From Adiantum capillus-veneris (taxonomy: Eukaryota; Streptophyta; Polypodiopsida; Polypodiales; Pteridaceae): a DNA stretch of 64,000 bases. Positions 10,467 through 21,500 of the stretch are shown here, piece after piece. Under the pieces are notes generated by a model. The model was given only the letters and a program-made list of their open reading frames with translations. It ran no database searches and was not told where the DNA came from. Position numbers and translations under genes: made by a program. How positions within the stretch are numbered: the first letter of the stretch is position 1; every line of letters begins with the position of its first letter. The DNA lies in contig CM043967.1 in the NCBI GenBank assembly GCA_014529385.2, forward strand, positions 128,563,182-128,627,181, given 5' to 3'.

Positions 10467-11430
10467 GAAAGTTCAAATGTGTGCTAAGAAAATTTCTGAG
10501 GCTTTTTGCTAAAGACTACACCGATGTACGTGGAGTAGATGTTGTTCAACACAAGATTGAGTTGAAGCCAGAGGCCACACCTAAGGCTCAAAAGCTACGA
10601 AGGCTAGGAGTCATTAAGGAGCAGGCTCTACTCAAGGAGGTAAGAAAGCTTCTAGCAGCAGGTTTCATTTATCCAGTGGAGAATTCAGAGTGGGTCTCTC
10701 CCGTTGTTGTCACTCCTAAAAAAAACGGCAAGTGGAGGGTGTGTGTGGATTATTGTCCACTTAATGAGGCAACAAAAAGAGATCACTTTCCCCTCCCATT
10801 TCAGGATGAGATACTAAATGAAGTAGCTGGTCATGAGAAGTACACTGTGTGTGATGGCTACTTGGGTTACTTTCAAATAGGTATCGCATTGGAGGATCAA
10901 TTGAAAACAACCTTTATCACTCCTTGGGGTTGTTATGCTTTTAGAGTCATGCCATTTGGTCTGACAAATGCTCCTGCAACATTCCAACGTTTCATGAATA
11001 TGGTGTTTCAAGCATTCTTTGGAAAGTCAATTAGGGTGTTCATTGATGATTTCTGTATTTATAGCTCAAAATCATTGCATCTACAAAGGGTAGAAGAAGG
11101 TTTAAAGAAGCTCTACGACATGGGAGGTCAACTCAACCCCGACAAGTGCCATATAGGTGAGGATGAAGTAATCTTGCTTGGTCATAAAGTTTCTTATAAA
11201 GGCATTGAGGTGGATCCTTCAAAGGCAAAGGCTCTTATTGAGCTCCCCTCACCCAAGAATCTCAAAGAGGTCATATCATTCATTCAAAAAGTAGAGTATA
11301 TGTCACGCTTTATTCACTTAGCTTCGGAGTTGCTTCATCCTTTGCAAAAGTTGACACAACGAGTAGAATTTGCATGGTCTGATGAGCTTGAAGAGTACTT
11401 TTGTAACATTAAAGCCATTTTGTCAGCTAC
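10467..11430 (+). pseudogene. pol: pol part 1: reverse transcriptase
   Basis: Ty3 reverse transcriptase, copying the genomic RNA into DNA. The fingers segment has WVSPVVVTPKKNGKWRVCVDY, then FRVMPFGLTNAPATFQRFMN; the catalytic loop is VFIDDFCIYS (FIDD in place of YVDD), then LGHKVSYKGIEVDPSKAKAL. The frame opens after a TGA near 10464 with no good ATG, in frame +2 while gag-pro is in +1. Relative to element 2 (about 41000), two bases are missing near 11428, shifting the frame before the RNase H domain. The domain itself looks intact. Break recorded, not repaired. Confidence 0.88.
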
Positions 11431-13781
11431 CAACACTCATGCCTCCTTGTTGGGAGTACACATTCTTTGTTAGCTCTAGTGCTGGGAAAGAAACAATTGG
11501 TGCTGTGTTGCTACAACAAGATCCCCACAATACAAGGATGCGACCCATCTACTTTGCTAGTAGGGTCATGAATGCTTTGGAGAGAGACTACACAGAAGCA
11601 GAACTCCTGATGCTTTCTCTCATGTTTGCGGTGAGAAAGTTTAGATCCTACTTGCTCCCAAAACCTTTTGTAATCCTCACCGCAGAGAATTTGTTCCCTT
11701 GGGTGTCATCTCAAATGAATCTTAGTACTAGGATCTCAAAGTGGATTATGGAGTTGCAAGAGTTTCAATACTCTTTCAAGGTAGAAGATAGTGTGCGTGC
11801 ACAATTGGCAGGGATTCTCACTTATAGGGTACATGAGAAGGAAATTAAGGTGCCTCAAGTAAAGACCCTACCATTGCCACCACCAAAAAGTATTCCTAAT
11901 GCTTTTACCTTGTTCTTTGATGGAGCTTTTCGTCGAGCCACAGGGAAAGCAGGGGGAGGGCTAGTATTGCTCAACCCAAGTGGAGAGGTGGTCATGAAAG
12001 AGAAGGTCAATCTACCAGGTTCAACTAGCAACAATGAAGCAGAATATGACACACTACTTCATGGTTTGAAGATGTGCATTGGCCAAGGGATAAAACGTCT
12101 CATGGTAAAGGGAGATGCACTTCTCATTGTTAAACAGATTTTAGGCATTTGGGCATGCAAGAATGAAAGCTTAAGGACAAAAGTTCATGCCATTCGTAAG
12201 ATGTTTAATCAGTTTGAAGAAGTGCAACTATATCATATTCCGAGGAAACAAAATGAAGATGCCGATTTACTTGCACAACAAGCAGTTACATGTGTTGAGA
12301 GAGAAGTGAAGGTCATCATGGTGGCAGCAGCAGTCAAGCAACCGAGATACCAGGGATTGGAGTCATTGGCTCCCATTATCGGCTACATTTTGGAGGGTGA
12401 GTTTCCACAAGACTTCACGAAGGCTCAGAAGAGGAGACTCATGAAGAAGGCAAGCATGTATCTCTTCCTAGAAGGCTCCCTCTATCAAAGAGGGAGGGAT
12501 CAAGTGTGCAGAAGAGTACCAACTATCGAGGAAATTCCAGCCATTCTAAAAGGTTTGCATGAAGAGGCATGTGGTGGTCATTTTTCCCAAGAATCAACTA
12601 TGAAGAAGATTTTGCTTGCGGGGTATGTTTGGCCAAGCTTGCATGTGGATGTTCAACATTGGTGTAAAAGCTGTCACAATTGTCAGATAAATGGAAATAG
12701 AAGGTTGGTGCATGGCCCGAGGCAAATAGTGCTTGCAAATGGACCCTTTGAAAAGTGGGGCATTGATGCTATGGGTCCTCTGCCTAGGACAAAAAATGGT
12801 AAACTCTACATTCTAGTGGCTGTAGACTATATGACTAGGTGGGTGGAAGCTCAAAGTGTGGCAAGAGTGAATGAGAGGACAGTTAGCAAGTTTGTGTACA
12901 CTCACATTTGTTGCAGATTTGGCACACCTTTGGAGATTGTTTTTGATAATGGTCCAGGGTTTAGGAAGGGCTTGCTCACAGAAGTTTGTGAAGAGCTTCA
13001 CATTCTACATCGTCATAGCACACCATACTACCCACAGTCAAATGGTTTGGTGGAGAAGGCTAATGGTGTCATTGCAGGAATCATTAGAAAGATGGTGCAA
13101 AACAAGACAAAATTATGGGATGACTTCTTGGATGGTGCCTTGTGGGCATATCGAACCACATATAGGGAAGCCACGGAGTTCACACCATTTCACTTGGTCT
13201 ATGGTCAAGAGGCTTTGCAGCCTATCGAGCTCAACATTCCAACAATGCGACTTCATGGCAAAGGAGCACAAGATGATGAAGAGGTATGGATGGATCGACT
13301 TCTTACGTTAGTGGAGCTTGAGTGGAAAAGGGAAGCAGCATACGAGTGCTACAAGAGGAAAGCCACACAAGCGAAAGAAACGCACGACAAGAAACTGAAG
13401 GACAAAGGCATCAAGGAAGGAGAGCTTGTGCTAAGGTATGACAATCGACTTGACAATCGTTTTGATGCCAAGTTTGAAACTAGATGGCAAGGGCCATACA
13501 TAGTCAAGAAGGCTTTCAATTCTAGTTACTATCAGCTTATGGACTTGAATGGTAAAGAGCACTCCAGGAAGGTAAACGGGTATCGCTAGAAGCCCTATTT
13601 GAGTCGCCTTCTACCAAAGGATCTACCAAAGATCTGTCCAAAGGCCGCTGTCTCATGTAAGTATTGTTACATGAAGCATGAGTGTAACTCCAGCCAAAAT
13701 TTTGAGGGGCCAAACAATGAAGATCTCGTCAAGGACTCTGAAGCACTCTCTTTGGAAAATATGCTCTATGATGGTACATGA
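11424..13781 (+). pseudogene. pol: pol part 2: RNase H, archaeal RNase H, integrase
   Basis: Domains in order, numbered from the frame start at 11370. (1) The original RNase H, residues about 30-140, keeps E in ERDYTEAEL, but the first Asp is Ser (FFVSSSAG) and the TDH Asp is Glu, so it is probably inactive. (2) An archaeal-type RNase H, about 178-302, has intact acids D184 (FFDGA), E223 (NNEAEY), D249 (VKGDAL) and D299 (NEDAD). (3) Integrase: the HHCC finger ends CKSCHNCQ, and the core is D466, D526, E562, a D-D-35-E triad. A TAG at 13587-13589 ends the frame just where Tat integrases read LKPYLSR; the same frame continues to 13781. Confidence 0.9.
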
Positions 13782-13792
13782 ATATACCATCA

Positions 13793-13811
13793 TCCTGGGG
13801 GGGGGGGCTAT
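13793..13811 (+). other. Polypurine tract of element 1
   Basis: CCTGGGGGGGGGGGG followed by CTAT lies directly before TGATAGCC of the 3' LTR. It primes plus-strand DNA synthesis. Confidence 0.75.
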
Positions 13812-16477
13812 TGATAGCCGTTTTTCGGCTCTCCATAATTGCCATACTAAGTTACTCCCTACCAAATTCACCCAAACGCTATGGCTATCCTTGACATTTC
13901 ACTGTACATAGGCGTGTGTGAGTTAGGGGGCTTTTCCCATATCTTCTTAAAAACCCTCAGCTAGCTAGTCACTGGGCTAGGTGAGCCAAAATAAATAAAT
14001 AAAATAAAAAAATAAAAGTATATTATGGCCTCTTTGTGTGTAAATATTTCATTGTATATATGGCCTAAATATAGGGATTTTTTATAATTATTTTGGTATT
14101 TTATTTAAATATTTCTACTTAGGTGTGTGTTTTATTAAACCTATGTACACCTTCTTTCATCCTCTTACACCATAATTATATTTTTTGCCAATATGTACAT
14201 ACTCTAACCTCATATTTTTCCTTTATACAAATCACTCCCACATTTTCACCCTCACCCTCGTGAAAACAAAAAATTGATTTCTACTCATTGGTTACTTTTA
14301 TTATATTATTTACTTGCATACCTTTTCCTCTTTCACCCAAAATAATTCAAGGAGGGACCATATCATACGATTCCAATATCTTTCCATATCCATAACTCCT
14401 CCATATTTTTTTTATTATTTTTACTCATTATTCTAACACCATGTGCTCATTGAACTAAAGTCCATGAATAGTCCATACACTAGTCCCACCATGTATATAT
14501 TTCTTATTTCACCAATAATCCTCCTCCATGCATGGGTCAAGGGAAACTTGAATGCTTTGTATTATAATATGACAAAGGAGGGGCTCACTCTTGGATGCAT
14601 TGTACAAATTCAACAAAGGAGGGGGCCACTAAAAGACTTTTGCAGGCATAAAAAACAGGCTTTTTGGTGAGAATTTTGGCACCTATCTCCACTCCGAATT
14701 TGGAGCGGTGGTCAAAAGAGGAAATGTAGCCCACGCTCTGAATAATCACCTCAAATTTTTTCATGATTTTTGGAGCTACCAGCGGTGAGCTATGATTTTT
14801 TGAGTGGACCCCAGTCTGCCCACTTTTCTCACAAGTAGCCCATAGTCTTCTCTCACCTCTTTCCACACTTCTACACACACACACACACACATATTTCTCT
14901 CAATCCCTCACTCAAACCTGCACCTTCCATGGCTTCTCCCACCCTCTCCACCATTACCCTTCTCTCTCATCCCTATAGTTCTTTTATGAACCTCTACATA
15001 CATACACCCTCTCCATGTCTCTCTCTATTGCTTCTATGTTACAATTTCATTTACCTCTCCTAAAATATCTAAAATTCAGCATCTTAACCATGATAACTTC
15101 TGCAAATTGAGGATTTTTCATCAACAAATCCTCTTTTCATCGTGGTGGTCAACCGTGGCGGCGGCGTAAAGAAGCGAAGAAGAAGAAGAAGACAAGCGGT
15201 CATTTTTTCCACAATCTACACAAGGGTGAGTTCAAGCTTCTTCAAAGCTTCACCATCTCAATGATTCTCTTTTAATTCACCCCTCTTCCTTCATCAAATC
15301 AACTCACTCTACCCATTGTAAATGTAACATTAACTTTCTAGTGATTACTAACGACTAACATACTAACACAAAATAGCATTGACCTAACCATAAAAGACAC
15401 CTCACCTCAAGACATGTATAGTAACTCTCTCTCTGTCTCTCTCCCTCTCCCCTTCTTTAAAACTTACTTTCACCTTATCTACCATCAATAATGCTTTCTT
15501 TTGAGCCCACACCCATGACTCAAGCAGACAAAGAAGGCCCGCAATGTTTTGATATTCAAAAAAATCATAATCCTGATTTGTTAGCTTGTAAATTAAGATT
15601 TCCAATAATCTTAATGAGGGGTCTCCAACCTATAAATAGGCCCCTCTCCTTCTTGTAAAACAACCTCCAACATCTCACATAGCACCCCAACACTCTATGC
15701 GCGAGGAGAGACTTAGGTGTAGCAACCACTTGTGAGCTTCACTCTTGGTGTGAGAGAAGCTTTCAAGCTACACATTGCAAGTGAGAGAGCGTGAGTTTCA
15801 CAAATCTCAAAACCACTATTGTATATGCTCCTTTATCATCAATAAATTGAGGTTTGGTGCATTCAAAGGCGTGATTCGACGTTCAAATCTTCGTCCTTCC
15901 ATTTGTGCAATACGGTTTGGTGAATTCAAGGTGACTTGTGTATTTTGAGTTTTTATCAGTTGATCTTGATTTTAGAAAGTGTTTTAGTGTGTTTTTCATT
16001 GCCAGTTTTGTGTCCATTGTAAGAGGGTATTGTGGTGAGAGGTCTCCACACCCTAAGACAGTGTGTGTGTGTTTTGGCAATGTTTAGCAATCACTAAGCA
16101 TTGAGTGAGTTTTATACAAGTTCTACAATAGCATCATAACGAACCATCTCCATTTGCAAGTCACAAATAAGGTATTACGCAAGATCCTTTTCTCTCTCTC
16201 TTCCCTTTGCTCTAGCTCTCTCTGGTCCAGTTTGTGTGTGTCTTGGTGTGAGGTTGTTTGTGTGTGTTGTGTGGTGCATCTTCTTGGTTGTGCCAAAATC
16301 TCTCTTGCGTCCTAGTTCACATACCATAACTAGGTGGTGCCCCTATCTTGTTTGGGTTTGGCTGTGGGTTTGTTGTTGTGTTGTGCTTGTGGTTGCCCCA
16401 GCCCCAATTGAGCAGCACGGGAGCCTTGAGGGGTGTTTAGAGGTCGCCTCTCTTGTTGCCCGCCCCGGACCGCCTCA
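13812..16477 (+). repeat. 3' LTR of element 1
   Basis: 2666 bases, TGATAGCC to CCTCA. TATA box at 15631-15638. Nearly identical to the 5' LTR, with small indels in the A-rich run (about 13990) and the (AC)n tract (14872-14892). Confidence 0.9.
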
Positions 16478-16637
16478 CCGCGTAAACTACCGCTGTTATA
16501 TTTGACAACCAAATTTAGCGCCTAAACTTCTAAATTCTGGCTTAACCCCCCCTCCCCCTTCAAATAGTGGTGTTTCCCTGCTCTTAATAAAAATTAAAGA
16601 ATATTGTACAAAATTTTCAAATTTAGAAAAGAGAGAA

Positions 16638-16693
<56 letters not shown>

Positions 16694-16924
16694 GGGGTGA
16701 GGAGGAGGGGGGGATATAAGATTACACTTGGTTCCACCTAAAATAATCACTGTCAATTGATTAACGTAATTGAACATATTCCCAAATCTAAAGAGAGGAA
16801 GAGGAGGGAGAGAGAGATGAATGGATTACACGAGACCAAAAAACTTCATAACTGCAGAATGTTTATGAATCATCTTCCAAAAGATCTCTACATGAGGCAT
16901 CGTCAAATTCTAAGCCCATGGCTC
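16478..16924. repeat. Spacer with long (GA)n microsatellite
   Basis: A (GA)n tract runs from about 16631 to 16692, followed by a G-rich stretch. No coding region supported; Ser-Leu repeats read from it on the - strand are microsatellite artefacts. Confidence 0.7.
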
Positions 16925-18031
16925 CTAAATCAATAAAGAGAGTAACGAAATTTTCATTTGTGGATGCATTTCCTTCATCATCTTATAGTTCGTCGTCCTC
17001 CATCTCATCATCTTCATGATCATGACAATCATCCTTGCTAATACTTGCTCTGCCGCCGGACTTGATTCATCGACCTCCCTCTCCTCTGTTTCCACCTCAT
17101 CCAAAGTCGGAGGTGGAAGAGGGTCAAAGATAGTGTCCACTTCATTAGTGGAAAAAATGGTTCTCCCTCAAGGTGTTATGGGGATTACGAACCATAGTTT
17201 TGGTTGGTGGATTACTAGGATATAGATGACCTATAAAATAGAATCTCAAAGTGAGTAACATTGGTATAACTAACGCTACAAGAAAATAAGAATAAAAAAG
17301 GTACATGTCACTCACTTGCTCACAATTGCACGGTAAAACTAAATTGTCATACCTCCCTGTGTCATACACACTAGAGTCCACCATGTAGAGGCCATTCTCA
17401 TGTCGTCTAGACACATTTGAAAACCACTTGCAGTCAAAGATGAAGGTATGAAAGGTTCTAAAATTAACCTTTAGTATCCTTTCAATAGTTCCACAGTACC
17501 TGGCTTCATCACTGTCTGTGTCAAAGTTGCCCATGATTCTATGCTCGTCAATGTGGAGCGTACGAAAGTGACGACCCTTTGACCACATAGAGTTAAAGGA
17601 AAGGCACTAAAAATTAGAAAACTATATTAATTTATCAAATACATATTAAAGATAATCTCAAGAAATAGCGTTACAATATGGTTTAGGTATATGAGTATTA
17701 TACCTTTGGTACGCAGCCTCGTGCATACTCCCATTCTTTGTAGGTGATGTCTTCTCTGCGCGCTTTTGCCTCGGTCATTCTCTCATAAATCCACTCTGCA
17801 CTAATGAGATCTGGGAAACATGCAAGGTGTGATTGGGGGTGCCCTCCTTCCTCCATGTGCTTGTTTCCATGCTTCCCTCTCTTGCAAACACCTTGACTTT
17901 GCCACTGTCCACAAGTCCACCCACTTGGTCATAATCTTTGCATTGAGAATACAAAAGTTACTGACCACTCGGGATAGATTCATATCCATGTTAAGTAGTT
18001 TCCCCTTTCCACTTGGAAAGCGTGAATTCAT
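16925..18031 (-). pseudogene. CACTA (En/Spm) transposase-associated DUF4216 relic
   Basis: Read on the - strand, three exons join in frame across two short introns: 17704-18031, intron 17607-17703 (GT-AG), 17316-17606, intron 17231-17315 (GT-AG), then 17230 downward. The joined reading has EWEYARGCVPK, RYCGTIERILKVNF, TFIFDCKWFSNV, DNLVLPCNCEQ and VIYI..LWFVIP. This matches the order of DUF4216, the domain C-terminal to the TNP2-type transposase in plant CACTA elements: (Y)YG-x-I-x-(D/E)I-x-LNY, FkCdWf, then QVfYv. An acidic tail follows. One in-frame stop lies near 17177. The transposase domain and CACTA ends are not seen. Confidence 0.65.
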
Positions 18032-18102
18032 CCTTGCATATTCCTCGTCTTAGGCTGAATTACAGGGTTTTTCAAAAAAAAAAGAGTGTTCACGGGTTTG
18101 GT

Positions 18103-18122
18103 GTGCATACGCTTGTATGCAC
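18103..18122. repeat. Small perfect hairpin and CCGTATCCACC repeat
   Basis: GTGCATAC-GCTT-GTATGCAC is a perfect 8-bp stem with a 4-base loop, followed by two tandem CCGTATCCACC units (about 18124-18145). It lies between the CACTA relic and the unknown ORF, where a transposon end could be. Confidence 0.5.
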
Positions 18123-18206
18123 CCGTATCCACCCGTATCCACCAAACATTCCTCCCTTCCTATTCATTGCACGCCCTCGTGTAAGTTTCATCTGAGGGAG
18201 TTCACA

Positions 18207-18914
18207 TTAGTGCCTTATTTGGAGCGTTGCAGTGAGATTTCTAAGCTTCTGAGCTTTGGCTTCAATCTCGACTTTGGTTGCCAGCTCTCTGAAGGGATTA
18301 TTGCTGATTGTACTTTGGTGGTCAATATAGCGGTCTGGTAGATCTTTCGTCATTGGATTGAATATGGAAGAGTCCACTTTGAAGAAACCTGTCATGAAAG
18401 CTTCTTCGAAGGTCTGCATGTAATGAGATGTCAGAAACATGACTCTTGCATATAATCCCATGATAACATTTCTGCTGGGGATTTTGGTCTCCATATTCCA
18501 GCAAATACCCCGCGTTCCCTCGACAAACACCTGCCATGGATGCTCTACTGCTTCAATGTCTCTGAAAGCTGTAATGTACGTGATAAGCATTTTGGCAATC
18601 TTTACCAGCATCTAACAAGCAAGGTCTGGGATCTCTTTCATCATGTTGATTACTCCTTTCAAAGTTTGCACCATGTAATGCTCTGATGGGGTGTTGTTAT
18701 TGAGCGGCTTGGTAATTATCGGGTAGTTCAACACTGCAGGTATTTTGCTTTTCCAACTGTAAAACTGTCTTAGAATCGTCGTCTGTTGATGGGACAGTAA
18801 GTGGGGTCGATCCTCAGAGATGTTGGGGGGCGTTCCTGTAATAGGTTTCGTCAGCTGGTCGTTGATGGAACCATTTTTTTCTCCAGAGAGGTTGATTGTC
18901 AAGGATGGTTTCAA
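18207..18914 (-). pseudogene. Unknown TE ORF, C-terminal part
   Basis: Two - strand stretches (18612-18914 and 18207-18611) are in one frame separated by a single stop at about 18612. The second holds helical, aromatic-rich sequence with YITAFRDIEAVEHPWQVFVEG and TFEEAFMTGFFKVDSSIF. I do not recognise a family. The frame follows the coiled-coil segment upstream (19029-20430) on the same strand, so it is probably the C-terminal part of one long transposon protein. Confidence 0.4.
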
Positions 18915-19028
18915 TATGAAGGGCTATAATTGGAACCTCTCTATAGTCCCCTCTACTATTTGGTTCAATTTTTGGGAGCATCTTTTGCTACCATAATTGA
19001 ACTTCTTGCCGCATCAACGATAGTGCGA

Positions 19029-20430
19029 TCATTTCGTGCCCATGATCTTTTGCAACCTCATCTGGGTGATCATGAGGAGGGCAACCGATTCTAGCACTTT
19101 TAGTTCATATTGCATATATGCCTTGTGTGAGGGGTATTTGACTTCTGAGATCCAGTGCTGAATTTCATCTTTTACCAACTCTGAGGTGGATGTCATGGCT
19201 GGATCTGTAGATTCAGTGCTGAATTTCATATTGCATATATGCCTTGTGTTAGGGGTATTTGACTTCTGAGATCCAGTGCTGAATTTCATCTTTTACCAAC
19301 TCCGAGGTGGATGTCATGGCTGGATCTGTAGATTCTTGCGTGCCTTTTCTAGTGCTCGTAGTGGGCATTTCTGTTTGTTGAGTTTCGAACGCAGATTGTT
19401 CGAATCCTTCACCCTGCTCAAATTCTCCTCGGTCCTGCTGATGCTTTGTTTGATTTTCTTTCAGAGCCTCTGCTTCCTTTCTTGCCTAGGCCAGTTGCTT
19501 TCTTAAGTCTTCAATTTCCTCATCCTAGGCCTGTTGTAGGGCCCTATGACCTGCTGTCATGATCTGTCTGTCATATTTTTCTTGCTTTAGGGCCTCCTTT
19601 AACTCTTTGATTTCCTGGCTCAAGGAAGTAGAGCCTGCAGTCATAGTCGAAGAGGAGGGTGTGTCTTGTATGGCCAGGAGCTGAGTGAGAGACCTGCTAA
19701 CCACTACATATGAGCTTTGTAGCTTCTCATTCTGTTCCTTTTCTTTGGTTATCTCCTCCTCAAGGCGTTGCTGTTCGATCTGTAATGCGGAGTTTGCCTC
19801 ATTGAATTGTTGCACTTCTTTATAATAGTAAGTTGCATTTTCTCGTTCTCTCTGCAATTCCGATTGCACCTGGACTTGTGCGTTCTGTAGTGCCTCTATT
19901 TGTTGCTTCAACTGCGAGGATTTTGTTGTTGTTTCTCTAGATACCTCCTTTTTGTTATCTTCTAATTCCAGCTCCTTGAGGTTGTAAAGAGCTCTTTGAC
20001 ATTGGAATTGCAGTTTGATCTGCTTAGGTGACCGTCAATGCCAAATGAGCTAACTATCTCCGCTCCTTCTTTTATGGCCGCTTGTGTACGTTGCGTTCTT
20101 GGCCCATGCTGGTCTTTTTGGCTCTTATTTGATTGCTCAGCCACATCATCTTGCTTTTCTTTTTTTGTTAGACATTCTATTGCATTAGAGGTTTTGGCAA
20201 GCTTTGTATGTGATTCTGTTTGTTGATCCATCCATTGCTCCATCTGCTTTTCGTCGACCCTTTGCTCCAATTGTCCTGCACTTTCTCCTTTCTCTTGTTC
20301 TGACCTCTCTGAAATTGTCTCAGGATCCTTGGGAGAACCGAGGTCTTGATCTTGTTGTTCCTGTGTCTCGTGTTGTCTTTCTCCTTGCAAGAGACTTTTC
20401 TACTTTTTACTCTTTTTAGATTCATCAGAT
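19029..20430 (-). pseudogene. Unknown TE ORF, coiled-coil middle part
   Basis: Long - strand frames (19962-20425, 19525-19911, 19029-19289) are very rich in Glu, Gln, Lys and Arg with heptad-like spacing; one block reads QIEALQNAQVQVQSELQRER. A coiled-coil or low-complexity linker is the only safe reading. A stop and frame changes interrupt it. A 121-bp tandem duplication lies in its downstream part. Confidence 0.4.
19103..19342. repeat. 121-bp tandem duplication
   Basis: The segment containing TTGCATATATGCCTTGTGT at 19110 recurs at 19231, and the match continues through GGATCTGTAGATTC. Period 121 bases, two units with a few differences. 121 is not a multiple of three, so the duplication shifts the - strand frame. 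Confidence 0.85.
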
Positions 20431-20591
20431 GATTCTATATCATCAACGTGTTGCTTCTTTGATTCTTCTTGCTGCCTCTGCTCCATCTTTTGCTTGAGCT
20501 CATTGTGAATTCGTTGTCGTATGGCACTTGCAATTTCCCATCTCTCTTCAGCATCCCTTCCTCTTTTGTTGCTTGATCCTTTACAAGGCCT

Positions 20592-21500
20592 CTATTTGCC
20601 TGCCACTATCAGCGGAGCATTCTCGACTTCATCATCTTCTTTCTCGTCATCCGCTTCTGTTTCTTGGGTTTGCTGCTGTTCTTTCTTTTGTTGGTGGATC
20701 TTTTCCCTCACTTCCTGAGCCTCTTCCATTTTCCTCCTGGCATGAGTGATGGGGATAGCTTCTGCCAAATGTGTAGCCTTTTTCTTGAACCGAGTATATC
20801 CCAGGGTGTAGGGGCTTTCCTTCTCTTCCTCCAAAGACTCGTACTTAGAAGGAGTATCTCGTGGGTGGGATCCCTCTTCCTGGCTACTCCGAGCATCCAA
20901 CTCTATTTTCTCACTGTCAGAATCCCTTAGAGGTGCACTTTTCCTAGTTTGTTTGACTCCAGAATTCGGCCTTATAGAAAGTCCTGCCACTGGTCTCACA
21001 ACTCTTTTGGACCTGTGGATTAGGTCTATCTGCGCTTGGGCAAGTGGTAGATTGTCGATCATGCCCAATGCTTGATAGGCAGTCATGTGAGCATGGGTCC
21101 TCCGTTCATGTAAGCTGTATTTCTTTGACCGTCCTTTAGGTTTGCTTCCACAATTGTGTCAAGAAGTAGTTGCCAAATTCGCAACTGACCACCCTGCCTT
21201 CAGCCAAACCATCGCCATCACCACTGCCATATGCAACAAGGGTTCAATATATCTAGGTGGCTTCTACACCTTGAAATGCTGTGATATAAGACGCAATGGT
21301 AGTTCCATTTCTGAGTATATCAAGTCTTGATATGTCAGCTTGTGGCCGCGTTGCTTCAAAAAGGCTTTGTCATTGTGGATTTCCTTCGTTGCAAGAGATT
21401 GTGCTTCCCTATGACAGATGGAGGGCTTCATTGATGATTTCAGCTGTATTTTTTACCTTAACAATTGTCCCATCCTTGTCTGTCAGAGTTGCTTCCCCAT
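20592..21500 (-). pseudogene. Unknown TE ORF, N-terminal part
   Basis: The longest frame (20592-21086, 164 aa) is hydrophilic after its first 40 residues. Upstream, the same strand continues in broken frames: LTDKDGTIVKVKNTAEIINEA, then LKQRGHKLTYQDLIYSEMEL and PPRYIEPLLHMAVVMAMVWL, with stops and frameshifts at about 21412, 21382, 21260 and 21150. The pattern suggests a large gag-like or TE-specific protein reaching from about 21500 down to 18207. Family unknown. If the LTR at 23507-24100 were its 5' LTR, this would be the first ORF of a - strand LTR element, but that is inference. Confidence 0.4.

Larger units (their letters stand above)
4191..16477 (+). mobile_element. Element 1: Tat-type Ty3 LTR retrotransposon
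   Basis: A full-length element of about 12.3 kb with two 2.66-kb LTRs, PBS, four small leader ORFs, gag-protease, pol and PPT, all on the + strand. Domain order is gag - PR - RT - degenerate RNase H - archaeal-type RNase H - integrase, which defines the Tat branch of plant Ty3 elements. The two LTRs differ only at scattered positions by eye, so the insertion is fairly recent. A 4-bp target duplication is likely (TCGC at 4187-4190 against CCGC at 16478-16481, one mismatch). Pol has one frameshift and one stop, so this copy is not autonomous. Confidence 0.9.

Noticed and set aside
13400-13589. Chromodomain at the end of element 1 pol
   Set aside because: The tail is the ordinary integrase C-terminal GPY-like region; no chromodomain aromatic cage motif is seen.
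16491-16499. CGCTGTTAT, also at 4188-4196, as the target duplication of element 1
   Set aside because: It starts 13 bases beyond the 3' LTR end and overlaps the 5' LTR start; the 4-base TCGC/CCGC pair fits the LTR ends better. The repeat may be chance or a small local rearrangement.
17273-17290. CGCTACAAGAAAA as a CACTA terminal repeat
   Set aside because: It lies within an 85-base intron of the DUF4216 relic, and no partner end or target duplication was found.
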